Positions 38,629 to 50,085 of a stretch of DNA of 64,000 bases are shown here, in pieces (positions within the stretch are counted from its first letter, which is position 1; each line of letters starts with the position of its first letter). The notes below the pieces were generated by a model that was not told the origin of the DNA, made no database searches, and saw only the letters and a program-made list of their open reading frames with translations. Source of the DNA: Nannocystis sp. (lineage in GTDB: Bacteria; Myxococcota_A; Polyangia; Nannocystales; Nannocystaceae); assembly GCF_016714285.1 (NCBI RefSeq), contig NZ_JADJNN010000010.1:62001-126000 (forward strand), in the 5' to 3' direction. The position numbers and the translations under genes were made by a program.

Positions 38629-40937
38629 ATGGACAGCCCCGACAAGCACCCGGACCCGGCGCTCGCCCCCTCGCCGCAACTGCTCGCCCGCATCGACGCC
38701 CTCGTCTCCGTCCCGAATGCCCCGCGAGCCGTCACCTCCGACGACCGCTACCACGACCTCCGCCAGGAGCTCGACAAGCTGAGCTCGCTCGCCGGCGGCG
38801 AGGTCGACTGGCGACGCATCAGCGCCCTCGCCGACGCGCTCACCCGCGAGGTCGGCAAGGACCTGGGCGTCATCGCCTACCTCGCCCTCGCCCATCACCA
38901 CCTCCACGACCATGACGGTCTGCAGGCCGGCGTCCACGCCCTCGCCCGCCTGCTGCGCGCTCCGCCGGCCCTGCTCACCCCCGCCAAGCCTCGCGGTCGC
39001 GCCAGCGCCGTCGAGTGGCTCCTGGCTCGCGTCCTGCACGTCGCCCAGACCCTCCCGCCCGCCCACGCCGCCGGCCTCGAGCTCGCGGCCCGCGAGCTCC
39101 GCGGCGCCGCGCGCGAGGCCCTCGCCGACCTCGCCCCCAGCTTCGGTCCGCTCATGCAAGCCCTGCAGCGCCTCCGCGAGCTCGCCGGACCCGACGCTCC
39201 GCCGATCGCCGCGACCTCCGCCGAGGTCCCCGACGCCGCATCGGTCTTCGCGACCTCCGCCGAGGTCCCCGTCGCCGCGCCGCCGCCCCAGCTCGCCCTC
39301 GCCTCCGTGCCGGCGGCGTCGGAGCCGCCCGAGCAGCGCTTCATCGCCGCCGCCGCCGCCTGGCTCGCACCGATCGACCCGTCGAGCCCCTGCGGCGTCG
39401 ACCCGGCCGGGCGCGAGGGCTTCATCGACGCCCAGGACGAGCTCGCCAAGCTCGCCAGTCCCAGCGGTGGCGCGGTCGACTGGGCGCGTGTCGAGGCGGG
39501 GAGTGACGCCGTCCTCCTGCGCACTAGCAAGGACCTGCGCGCCGCAGCCTGGTTCACCCTCGCCCGCGCCCATCGCGTCGGCCCCTCCGGACTCGCCCTC
39601 GGCCTCACCATCGTCGTCGGCCTGTTCGAGAGCTTCGGCGAGGCGATCTTCCCCCGCAAGCTCCGCTCCGTCCGCGACCAGAGCGAATGGCTGATCAAGC
39701 ACGCCGCCGCCGCGCTGCGCGACACGACCGCCAGCCTCGACGCCCCGCTCCTCGCCACCCTCCGCGCCCTCGGGGAGCGCCTCGCGGTGGTCCTGCGCGC
39801 TCGACTCGGCGAGGACGCCCCGAGCCTCCGACCGCTCCGCGACATCCTCGCCGAACGCAGCGAGCAGCTCGGGCTCGCGCCCCCGGCGCCCCGTCGACCC
39901 CGGTCGGCCGACCCCAGCGCGCAGTCCCCCCTCACGCCCGACCCAGCGCCCAGCTCGCCCCCTCGTCGGCCGACCTCAGCGCCGCCTGCGCCCCCACCCG
40001 CGCCCCGCTCGCGCCCCTCCCCGCCGTCGTGGCCGACTCCGCCGACCTCGACAAGTTCCTCGGCGCGACCGGCGAGGCGCTCGAGCAAGCGGCTCGCTCG
40101 CTCCGAGAGGCCGCGCCCACCGACCCCCGTGCTTATCGACTGCTGCGCACCGGCCTGTGGCTGCACCTCGTCGCCGCCCCGCCGTTGCGCCCTGACGGAA
40201 ACACCGCGCTCCCTGGCCTCGACGCCCGCGACCACGCCCAGCTCGCCGAGCTCGCCGCCGCCTCGCGCTGGGCCGGCCTGCTCGCGCGCAGCGAGAACCT
40301 CCTCGCCACCCGCCGCCTCGCCCTCGACCTCCAGCGCCACACCGCCGCCGCGCTCGCCGGCCTGGGCCCCGACTACACCGCCGCCGCCGACGCCGTCCGC
40401 GTCGAGCTGCGCTCCCTGCTCGCCCGCCTCCCCGGCCTCGCCAGCCTGCGCGACCGCGACGGCCAGCCGCTCGCCGACCCCGACACCCAGCGCTGGCTCG
40501 CCAGCGAGGTTCTCCCGCGCCCCGCCGCCAGCACCCCGACCGCTGCCGCCGACGCCCCCGAGTTCTGGACCGAGCTGCGCCCGCGCCTGCGCGGCGACTC
40601 CCGCAGCGACGCCCTCGCCGACGCCCAGCGCCACATCGACGCCGCCCGCGGCGAGCACCAGCGCCACCTCCGACGCCTGGGCCTCGCCGAGCTCTGCGAC
40701 GAGCAAGACCTGTCGCTCGCCACCCACCTCTTCGCCGCCCTCGCCGACGACCTCGAGCGCCGCGACCTCGATGGCTGGGATCCCTCGCTCAGCACCCGCA
40801 CGCTGACCGGCCTCATCCGCGCCCACCACCGCGCCCGCGACGTCCCCGCCTGGCGCCGCGCGCTGCACCGCCTGGCCCGCCTCGACACCAGCGCCGCGGC
40901 GACCCTGCTCGCCGAGCTCCCGGAGCCGCGCGCGTGA
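38629..40937 (+). CDS. tssA: T6SS cap protein TssA with duplicated N-terminal domain, frameshifted near 39955
   Basis: It starts at the ATG at 38629 with AAGGA upstream. The joined protein is about 769 residues, well above the usual 350-530. An ImpA_N domain is recognisable at about 245-390 (PSSPCGVDPAGREGFIDAQ, GGAVDWARVEAG, GLFESFGEAIFP). A related region at 20-125 repeats the pattern (DDRYHDLRQELDKL, GGEVDWRRISALADAL). The C-terminal half matches TssA middle and tail parts (FLGATGEALEQAARSLREA, RRLGLAELCDEQDLSLATHL). The frame changes once in a Pro-rich linker near 39955. TssA coordinates sheath polymerisation. Its stop overlaps the next small gene by GTGA. Confidence 0.82.
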
Positions 40938-41134
40938 ACCTGAATCCGATCGATCACGCGGTCTACGAATGTGACTACAGCACCTTCACTCAAGCGAGAC
41001 TCATCGAGATCGATGCCGAGCCGGAGCGCCTTGAGAATTCAAGGAACCGTTCCGCGGCGTCTTGCTCGATCCTTCAGCACTTGACAATCACCTTCCTCCA
41101 TGGCCTCCTCCGGTTCCCAGAGGAGACCATATAA
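40934..41134 (+). CDS. small protein coupled to tssA and to the next gene
   Basis: This is a 66-codon gene. Its GTG start overlaps the tssA stop (GTGA) and its TAA stop overlaps the ATG of the next gene (TAATG). The double overlap suggests real translational coupling. The sequence is less GC-rich than tssA and includes HAVYECDYSTFTQARLIEID and TITFLHGLLRFPEETI. No family recognised. It could also be the 5' part of the next gene separated by an indel. Confidence 0.45.
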   Translation: MNLNPIDHAVYECDYSTFTQARLIEIDAEPERLENSRNRSAASCSILQHLTITFLHGLLRFPEETI

Positions 41135-41502
41135 TGTCACCGGAAGAGAGGGAAGCCTACGCGCGAAGCATGTTCAAGGAGCATCCAGAGCTGTTTCCCG
41201 AAGTGCACCGTTCACCAATCCTCAACGGGGTCATCGTCGCGGGCATGACGCCCTTCGAATCGAAGCTTGCTGGCGGTGCCTTTGCATTCAAAGTCATCGC
41301 CGACACCAGCCGTTGGCCGGCCCACTCCGATCCGCTCCGGGTCATGTGGCAGCAGTCCATCGCGCCAGATAGCAGCCAGATCTGGATGACGTTCAAGAAC
41401 GACACCCAGTTTCCAAACGAGCCCGGCACGTTATTCAGGGTCGAATTCCACGACGGCAAAGTCGCCAGAATCGACAGGCTGCCTTCTCCCCAAGATCCAT
41501 GA
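41134..41502 (+). CDS. small protein, candidate immunity to the downstream effector
   Basis: The protein has 122 residues from an ATG at 41134 with AGGAGA well placed upstream. It is soluble, with WPAHSDPLRVMWQQSIAP, IWMTFKNDTQFPNE and FRVEFHDGKVARIDRLP, which suggest a small beta-rich fold. I recognise no family. Genes directly before T6SS effectors are often immunity or adaptor genes. Immunity against a peptidoglycan hydrolase should carry an export signal, and none is seen, so this role is uncertain. Lower GC than the T6SS core supports arrival with the effector. Confidence 0.55.
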   Translation: MSPEEREAYARSMFKEHPELFPEVHRSPILNGVIVAGMTPFESKLAGGAFAFKVIADTSRWPAHSDPLRVMWQQSIAPDSSQIWMTFKNDTQFPNEPGTLFRVEFHDGKVARIDRLPSPQDP

Positions 41503-41522
41503 TCGACAGATATTGAGACCCT

Positions 41523-43056
41523 ATGCCAAACGTCACAGTCCATATCGCCGAAAGCGGTACAAAACTGAAAGATGGTGGTAGATCCCTCCCCGGGCACATG
41601 TGGTACGAGATCACGGATAGCAACGGAAAGTCGACCAGCTATGGCTTCGCCCCTGATGAGGAGCACGAAGGTAGGCCGTGGGGCCCGGGCCAGGTATACG
41701 ACTCGGACTCAGCCAATTATACGACGACCGCCTACTCGCGCACAATAGAGATCACTCAAGCGCAGTACGACGCCCTCAAGAGCTTCGGCGATGATCCGCC
41801 GCGGGCGGATTCGACCTATATTACAGGGGCTCTCCAACAGTTGTATCGACTTCACCTGGAAAGCGCTCGAAAAAGCCGGCCTCAACCCTTCTGGGTTCGA
41901 GGGGAAGGTGTTGCCGACGAGCAACATCGAACGTGTCAAGCAGATCGTCGCTCCTGCTATCGGTGAAAGGCCATCCGCGCGTATTAGCGATCGCACGACG
42001 ACCAACGGAGTCGTGACCACCGGCGACTTCTTTGTGCTGATAGGGGGCGCGCCTGCGGCACGTCGCGGCGACATCGTCGTTGATCCATTGGGCGTGATGT
42101 CGATCGTTTCGTTCTCTCAGACGGTATGGATCGGCGGCGCAGAGGCGGCACGCATGGGCGATCTGGCCGCGCCGAACCTGTCGAAGGTCGCCACAGGCGT
42201 CCCTGGAGTGGTCGCCGCACCGCCGAAGGGCTTCAACTTGACCACCGACGCCAAGGATCGCTCGGCGGAGCAGGCGCTGTCTGAGGACAACGTCGTCGGC
42301 CCCCATATCGAGGGAAAGGCGCGAGATACCGATGGTGACGGCAAATACGACACGGTCGACTTCGATGCCGCGGCCGCGAACATCCTGTTCAAAGAAGAGG
42401 TCGATCCGTACTCCGGAAACCCCAGCGCCGGGGGAACCTTCGGCATGGATTTATTCAGCGTGAAGGGGCACGCCCATACGGTGAGCCCTGAAAACGGCAC
42501 GGGCGGGTCAGCAAGGGCCGAGGGCGCCCTCGCGGCGGGTACGATCGGCGGCATCGTCTCGGACGGCGACGGCTCGCTGCTCGGCCTTGATGCCACCGGT
42601 CGCATGTTCTACGCCAAAGCGGAGGTCGAGAATTGGTCCGGTTATAACTCCGACACGGGGGAGTATGGCATTCGCCAGATGGGTGGGGCCAAGGCGTCCG
42701 TGTTGAGCGGTGAACTCCACGGGTACGCTCAGATGCCGGTGATCTCGACGCTGCTTCCGTTCGTGCCGCCGTCGCTGGCGCGCGAGGTCCCGTTCTTCGG
42801 CGAGTTCATGATGGGCGTCGATGCGACCGTGGGGGGTGACCTCGTGAGCGCAGGCGCCGACGCTGGTTATGAGGCCACCTATAACCCGAAGAAGCGGCGA
42901 GTACAGCTCGGTGTGAGCGGCGGGATCGCGTGGCTCCTCGGTCTGAAGTTCGACCTCAAGGTATACTTCGAGCGGGTACCCGCCAAACGTGCCACGCCGA
43001 AGCCAGGGCCGGTGATTCTGGCCACCGGTGAGCTGACTGTGCTCATTGGCGATTAA
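41523..43056 (+). CDS. PAAR effector with N-terminal permuted papain-like domain and Gly-rich tail, frameshifted near 41815
   Basis: The joined protein is about 511 residues. The N-terminal 115 residues hold SLPGHMWYEITDSNGKS, SYGFAP, a Tyr-rich stretch (YSRTIEITQAQYDALKSFG), then after the frame change LSNSCIDFTWKALEKAGL. The order His (GHMWY) then Cys (NSC) is that of permuted NlpC/P60-like papain-fold hydrolases, the fold of several T6SS peptidoglycan effectors. A PAAR domain follows (TTNGVVTTGDFFVLIGGAP, AARRGDI, VWIGGAEAARMGD). The last 250 residues are Gly-rich and beta-like, ending LLGLKFDLKVYFERVP and ELTVLIGD. A catalytic role is inferred from motif order. One or two indels lie between 41800 and 41840. 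Confidence 0.68.
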
Positions 43057-43070
43057 CCACCAAGGTTCAT

Positions 43071-44159
43071 ATGTCCACCGAACCGAGCGACCCGAGCGAA
43101 CCGATCATGCCGACCACACTCAAAGTGGTCCCCGAAGAGGCTCGGCAATTTCATTACACTGTCGGCACGCCTGATTGGCACTTCGCCCTGTTGTTGCCGC
43201 CTCGATGGCGTCCCACGGCGGGGGCCACCGCGCCAGTCGAACCGTCGCCGCCGGTATGGTCGCTCGCACAATTCCACGATGAGACGAGGGCGAGCGGCCC
43301 CGAGGCCGAGGTGTACGCGAGCATGGTCGCCCGCGAGATCAGCGCGGCCGACTGGCTTGAGGAGTTCTTCGCGGAGCGCAGCATCGAGGTGCTCAGGCGT
43401 CGACGGATCGACACCCCACAGGCCGGGGACCGACTCGACGCGCTCACCCGAAGACCATCCCCGATCGGACCTATCATATCGAGGTGGTTCACGCTCAAAG
43501 ACGGCGGCCACGACGGCGCCAGGATCCTATTCGTAGAGGCGCGCGCGCGTGAGTCGGACTACGCGCGCGTGGCCGATGATCTTCTGCTGATCATTGGCTC
43601 CTGTCGGCTTCTCCAGCCGTCCGGGTGGCCGTTCGCCGAACGCCTGCGGACCGCGAGCGCCGCGTCGCCCGGCGACTTCGTGATTCATTACCCCCAATCA
43701 TGGTCCGAGCGGGCTGTCGAGCCTCGCCCCGGCGAACACGTCGTGGAGCTGCTCCACGAGTACCGTGGCGAGCCCGTGGGGCAGATCACAGTTGTGTGCA
43801 CGCGCGACGTGACAGGACCCGAAGATCTCATGGAGCGCCATATCAAGACGCTCATGCAGCGTGGGCTGACGGTCAGCCGATCACCGATTCGTGTCATGTC
43901 TCCGTTCGGAGGACTGGAGGCGGCCTGGGAGCGGCGCGAGGTCGCGTCGGAGGGCGCTGTGGGCACCGATCAACCGCCGTTCGATGTCCATATGTCCGTG
44001 GGTCGACGCGGCGACATCTGGTACCTGTTCGCCTTGTTGGGGGTATCGAAAGCACGGATTCGTACGCTCGGTGGTATTAACGAACGTGCATACGAGATCG
44101 TGCAGCGTTTGTTGCGAACAGGTCCCGCGGAAGCGCTGCAGCCCCCACCCGGCAACTGA
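43071..44159 (+). CDS. DUF1795-like tandem-domain protein, candidate effector chaperone
   Basis: The protein has 362 residues from the ATG at 43071, 14 bases after the PAAR effector. Two similar halves are visible. The first has FHYTVGTPDWHFALLLPPRW and SLAQFHDETRASGPEAEVY. The second has FVIHYPQSWSERAVE, ITVVCTRDVTGPEDLMERH and DIWYLFALLGVSKARIRT. This resembles DUF1795 (Eag-type) chaperones that hold PAAR-effector membrane segments before loading; the family call is tentative. A truncated relative lies at 9882-10142, next to a broken PAAR gene. It converges on the kinase operon, with 28 bases between stops. Confidence 0.6.
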   Translation: MSTEPSDPSEPIMPTTLKVVPEEARQFHYTVGTPDWHFALLLPPRWRPTAGATAPVEPSPPVWSLAQFHDETRASGPEAEVYASMVAREISAADWLEEFFAERSIEVLRRRRIDTPQAGDRLDALTRRPSPIGPIISRWFTLKDGGHDGARILFVEARARESDYARVADDLLLIIGSCRLLQPSGWPFAERLRTASAASPGDFVIHYPQSWSERAVEPRPGEHVVELLHEYRGEPVGQITVVCTRDVTGPEDLMERHIKTLMQRGLTVSRSPIRVMSPFGGLEAAWERREVASEGAVGTDQPPFDVHMSVGRRGDIWYLFALLGVSKARIRTLGGINERAYEIVQRLLRTGPAEALQPPPGN

Positions 44160-44187
44160 GATCCTCGCCTGGGTGTGGCCCGGGTCG

Positions 44188-45705
<1,518 letters not shown>

Positions 45706-45740
45706 GGGAGGTCGGGGGCGGTGTCGGCTGTCGAGGGGGC

Positions 45741-47381
45741 CTACGGCTGCACCTGGATGCAGTAGAGGTGATTTTGGCTAGGGGGCGAGCACTGCGATGA
45801 GGTCGAACTCGACCATCCAGGGCCCGTCCCGGCGACTTTCCCCGCTCGTCCGGTCTTCGTATTCTTGGTCCATCCGCCACAGTCCTCATTACCCCGGAAA
45901 ACCTCCCCCATCTCCGTCGTATTCGTCCAGGCCCACGGGCCGTTGTTCATGGTTTCCAGAGATGTGCCATCCGCATGTTTAGTGATCGCCACGAGGAGAT
46001 TCTCGGTCGTCAAGCCGGCCCATCCGTTTGCCACCTTTGTTCCGTCAGGGAGCACGTAGTAGCCCTTGAACGCCGTACTCGCCAGTCGCTTGGCCGCCGA
46101 CGTTGTGCCAGCCGACAGCCACGCGTTGAATTTCCTCAGCGTATTCGCGTTAGCGGAGTCCCACTCGCTCTGGCACAAAGCGTCGGCAGCCATGAGCCCG
46201 CCTAGGTTCCCACTCTTCGTCGTCGTCGTGACAAAGACCACCCTGGGGAGCCAACAGTTGAGACAGTCCGGCGCATCGATCTCGCACTGCTCCTCCGGCA
46301 TATTCACCACTTTGTCTCCACAGTGCGGGCCCTTCTCCGTGCAGTCCACCGAGCAACTGCCATAGCTGCCATCGTTCTTCCCATCATCGCACTCCTCGGT
46401 TCCTGTCCGCACGAAACCGTCGCCGCAAAACGCCTTCTTGCAACCGACGCAGCCATCGGTAGTCACCATGTTGCCGTCGTCGCAGTCCTCGTCCGCGTCG
46501 ACCGTACCGTTCCCGCAGGCCCCCGGCGAGGTCGGAGACTGGCACTGAGCCGTGCAGATGGCGGGATCTACCATGGCACCTCCGTCGCATTGCTCGCCGG
46601 GCCCCATCACGCCGTCGCCACATCGATGCTCCTGACAGAATTTCGAGCACGTTTTGTCGCCCTGAGGCCCTCGGTCGCAGGTCTCGCCGCACTCGTGGTC
46701 AGTTACGCTGTTTCCACACCTGTCCGCGCACGAACAATCTGCCGGACATCCGTCGGCGTCATCGAAATTGCCGTCGTCGCAATCTTCATCCTCGTTGAGT
46801 TCACCGTCGCCGCACGCGGCGTATTTGCATTCATCCGTGCAGTCACCCTCCCGCGCTTCCGCGAGGCTTTTGTTACCGTTGACATCGTCGCACTGCTCGT
46901 CGCCTTCCTGAAGTCCGTTGCCACAGTTCGCCTTCTTGCAGAGCATCTCCACGCAGTCGCCTGGCATGGCATCTTCGACTGCTTGGTTCCCCCCGGGATC
47001 GTCGCACTCTTCCCCAGGATCCTGATGCTTGTTCCCGCACCCTACAATTCGCCGACACTCTTTTGTGCACCATTCGCCGCCCTCGATCCCATCATCGCAG
47101 TCTTCTCCATCGTCGGTTTTCTTGTCGCCGCAGCGAGGTCCAGGCGCCCACGTGCATTCCCATGTGCATTCGCCAGGCTTTGCGGTTGCCGGGTCCTGGT
47201 TGTCCGCGCCATTGTCGCAGTCTTCGACTTCAGGATTGTAGACTCCGTCGTTGCAGGTCCCGGGCGTAAACTGGTGCCAGCAACCACCGCCGAGGCTAGC
47301 CCAGATACCCGTGGCGCCGACGATGGACGCGGAGCGAGTCATGCGCGAGGTCGAACTGTAGGGCGTCGAATTGCTAGCCAT
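45741..47381 (-). CDS. Cys-rich DUF4215-repeat surface protein with DUF1554-like C-terminus
   Basis: The protein has 546 residues from the ATG at 47381. The N-terminus carries a lipoprotein-like signal (SIVGATGIWASLGGGC). Residues 40-370 are DUF4215-type repeats (ACGDGELNEDEDCDDGNFDD, CGNGTVDADEDCDDGNMVTT, FCGDGFVRTGTEECDDGKND). The C-terminal 170 residues match the DUF1554 pattern (VVFVTTTTKSGNLGGL, AADALCQSEWD, YYVLPDGTKVANGWAGLTTE, final LYCIQVQP). With well over 40 Cys it needs oxidative folding. The same operon encodes a VKOR-DsbA fusion and a TlpA-like protein, which suggests it is their client. It starts two bases after the next gene in the operon. Confidence 0.8.
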   Translation of the reverse strand: MASNSTPYSSTSRMTRSASIVGATGIWASLGGGCWHQFTPGTCNDGVYNPEVEDCDNGADNQDPATAKPGECTWECTWAPGPRCGDKKTDDGEDCDDGIEGGEWCTKECRRIVGCGNKHQDPGEECDDPGGNQAVEDAMPGDCVEMLCKKANCGNGLQEGDEQCDDVNGNKSLAEAREGDCTDECKYAACGDGELNEDEDCDDGNFDDADGCPADCSCADRCGNSVTDHECGETCDRGPQGDKTCSKFCQEHRCGDGVMGPGEQCDGGAMVDPAICTAQCQSPTSPGACGNGTVDADEDCDDGNMVTTDGCVGCKKAFCGDGFVRTGTEECDDGKNDGSYGSCSVDCTEKGPHCGDKVVNMPEEQCEIDAPDCLNCWLPRVVFVTTTTKSGNLGGLMAADALCQSEWDSANANTLRKFNAWLSAGTTSAAKRLASTAFKGYYVLPDGTKVANGWAGLTTENLLVAITKHADGTSLETMNNGPWAWTNTTEMGEVFRGNEDCGGWTKNTKTGRAGKVAGTGPGWSSSTSSQCSPPSQNHLYCIQVQP

Positions 47382-47383
47382 GT

Positions 47384-48984
47384 TCAGAAGACTCCTTGAA
47401 TGGTCACACCGATCGTATCTCTTGAGACCGCAATCGCCTGGCGGCTGCGTGTCTGGCGATTGAGGGAGCGCCGCGTAACGAGCGCCACACCCGCGGGTAG
47501 TCCCAGACCGAGGCCCATGCCTGTCAGGACGGACCACGGCGCAGCTCGCTCGAGGCCCGCGTCCAGGTCGCCCCGGCTGAGGCCATCTCCATTCCCTGAC
47601 GAAATGCTGTTGAGCTCGTCGCGGGCGACGGTGGTGCCCAGCGACGCGGCGCCGATGACGGCGAGGACAAATCCCAGTCCCGCCTGGGTAGCGAGGGCTT
47701 TGTTGCCTCGTGCCAGCCCGCCCGTCAGCGCCGCAACGGCGGTCCCGGCGCTCGCCGATAGCACGATAAAGCCGGCTGCGTGGTACCTCCGCAGGTCCGA
47801 GACGAGGGCGACTTCATCGGTGGTCAGTCGATGCCCGGGGTCGTTCGGGATCTCATCGGTCCTCCGTTCCGCCCCGGCGAGCAGCGCACCGCCTCCCGCC
47901 GCGAGGCCGAGCGCGGCGACGCCGAGGCCGAGGCCGAGGCCCAGGCGGGCCCGCGACTCGCGATCGCGTCTCAGCTGGATCGCCAGCTCGACGGGGCGCT
48001 CCGTCACCTCGACCGCGCGCTCGCTGGCTTCATAGCCTGGCGCGCTGGCCGCGACTCGCCAGCGCCCGGGGGCGAGCTCCCACCGCGAGCTCTCGGTGCT
48101 CGTCACGCGGCGCTCGGCGACGGCGCGCGGGCCGGACCACATCACCGTGACGCCGCGACGCAGCGCCCGCGCGGGGTTCAGTCGCAGCCGCACAGGCGAC
48201 GCCGCGACATCGGGCGCGAGGTCGACGCGCGGCTTGTCGCCCTTCGCCACCACGACGGTGAGGCTTCGCGGTCCGTCGCTCGCTCCCGCGAGCGTGGCGG
48301 TCCAGCGCCCGGGGTCCAGCGACACTTCGAGGGTCGCCTGGCCTTGGGGCCAGGCCACGCGGAGCTCGTCGGCGGCGAGGTGTTGCACGTCCCGCAGGGT
48401 CAAGGTCCGCGGGCCGTCGGCGTCGTTCGTCCGCGCGAACTGGACCGCGACGGTGCGCCTTTCGGCCGCGGCGATGCTCTCCTCGACCTCGGCGCGCCGT
48501 CCTTCGGAGCGACCCCCAGGTACCTCGTCCACAGCAGCAGCGCGTGCGCGTCGTGCCCGGCGGCGGCGCGGGACATGGCGGCGTTGTAGAGGGCGCCGGG
48601 GGTATCGACCCGAGCGTACATACGGGCAGCCTCTACGTATTGCCGCCTCGCGTAGAGCGCCTTGCCGGCGGCCATCCGCTTGGCGGGGGTCGAATCGTTC
48701 GCCACCTCCGCGGGCGTCGGCGCCCCATTATCCGGTAGCCCCCCGGATCCTGCCGCTTGCGCGGCGTCCGGGCCGTCCGCGGGCGCGCCGGACGACGGCG
48801 AGGTCGGCCCCTGCGGCTGCGCGGCGCCCGGGCCGTCCGCGGAACCTGTGGTCCCTGACAACGTCGCCCCCGCCGCATCCTTAGCGGAGACGTTCTGCGA
48901 CGGGGCAGCCAGGGCGGCCGCGAGGGCGCACGCGATCGGCCCGCGGAGTCGATGCTGCCACGCTCGTGCGAAATGCATGGTCAT
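47384..48984 (-). CDS. exported TPR/PEGA-like membrane protein, frameshifted near 48515
   Basis: The joined protein is about 533 residues. A signal peptide (IACALAAALAAPSQNVSA) starts at the ATG at 48984, followed by an Ala/Gly-rich linker and a TPR-like pair (ARRQYVEAARMYARVDTP, GALYNAAMSRAAAGHDAHAL). After a frame change in a run of five C near 48515, two PEGA-like beta units read LDPGRWTATLAG and LAPGRWRVAASAPGYEASE. Several membrane helices follow (LGLGLGLGVAALGLAAGGGALL and others). It is a paralogue of 51748-53008. Each copy lies downstream of a kinase gene, the first with a barrel-like gene between. It probably sits in the envelope and is sensed or modified by the kinases, which is inference. 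Confidence 0.65.
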
Positions 48985-50072
48985 CGCTCCGCCCGCCGCA
49001 GGATGGTGTCCGTTACGCGAAACACGTCGATGCCGGCGTTCATGAACATACCGACGAGGCCCCAATCGCCGCCGAGCGTGCCAGAGTACCCCCCGAAGCG
49101 GAGGCAGAAGATCTCATCACCGGTGCAGATCGCGCCCGATCCGCCAATCTGCGCGGTGCCGAAACGGGGGTCTCTGGCGCGTGTCTGGGTGCCCGGCTCG
49201 AACGCGGCGTGCAGCGAGAACCAGCGCTCGTGGAGGCGAATGCCGTACTCGAACCGAGCGACGATCTGATGGACGTTATGTCTTTTATCGTCATCCCTGA
49301 ACGTTAGGACGCTCCAGCGAAAACCGGTAGCGAGCACATGGCGCTTATGCCGGCCGAGCAAGAAGCGCACCCCCGGCGCGAATCCATAGATGAAGCCGCT
49401 GTTATATTCTGTCAGCCGATCTTCGGCGATCACCGCGTTATCGTCCTTGAACCGCGTATTCAGCCCGGCGCCAAGCTCCAGGCGCAGCGAGAAGAGGTCG
49501 ATATACTTCGCGCGATACGGAGGTGGCGGGGGCGTGTCGGGCTCGTCGCGCGCGGGCGCGACCGGGCCTTTGGGGCACGTGGTTGCCGTGCAGGGCTGCG
49601 GCTGCGTCAGCGCGAGCGTCAGGGCCAGCAGGCGCTCGCGGACCTGCTGCAGGCTCGCGCTGTCGGGGTCGGACGGCGGGCGCCGCTCCTGGTTGCGGAT
49701 ATGGGCCAGGCGCTCCTCCAGCAGCTTGATGGCGCGCTCGAGGTATTGTCGTTGCTCCCAGCCGGGGTTGCACAGGTACGCACGCTCGAGGCTCTGAGCC
49801 ACCGCGCCGACGTCGTCGCTGCGCAGGCTCTGGCCAGGGCGACCGGCGGGGTAGGTCTCGTGCTGGACGACGATCTCCATCAGGTCCGCGGAGAGGCGAA
49901 ACGTCAGCTCGGCCTCGAGATCGGGCGGCTGGGTCGGGGCGCTGCACCGCGACTCCATCCGGCTAAACTCCTGCGACGCCGTCGTCGCGCGTGTCTGGAG
50001 CTGGTCCCGGGTGTAACCGCCGGCCGCCGGGGCCAGGGAGGAGAGCAAGACCATTGTGAGGAGCGTGGGCAT
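48981..50072 (-). CDS. outer-membrane beta-barrel-like protein
   Basis: The protein has 363 residues with an N-terminal signal (TLLTMVLLSSLAPAAGG). The first half is helical and includes LEAELTFRLSADLMEIV and ERAIKLLEERLAHIR. The second half, after a Pro stretch, has amphipathic strands of barrel style: LFSLRLELGAGLNTRF, FIYGFAPGVRFLLGR, RWFSLHAAFEPGTQT and LVGMFMNAGIDVFRVTD. I do not recognise a named family. It overlaps the next gene by ATGA and lies between a kinase and a TPR/PEGA protein in one operon. Confidence 0.6.
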   Translation of the reverse strand: MPTLLTMVLLSSLAPAAGGYTRDQLQTRATTASQEFSRMESRCSAPTQPPDLEAELTFRLSADLMEIVVQHETYPAGRPGQSLRSDDVGAVAQSLERAYLCNPGWEQRQYLERAIKLLEERLAHIRNQERRPPSDPDSASLQQVRERLLALTLALTQPQPCTATTCPKGPVAPARDEPDTPPPPPYRAKYIDLFSLRLELGAGLNTRFKDDNAVIAEDRLTEYNSGFIYGFAPGVRFLLGRHKRHVLATGFRWSVLTFRDDDKRHNVHQIVARFEYGIRLHERWFSLHAAFEPGTQTRARDPRFGTAQIGGSGAICTGDEIFCLRFGGYSGTLGGDWGLVGMFMNAGIDVFRVTDTILRRAER

Positions 50073-50085
50073 AGTCGTGACCTGC

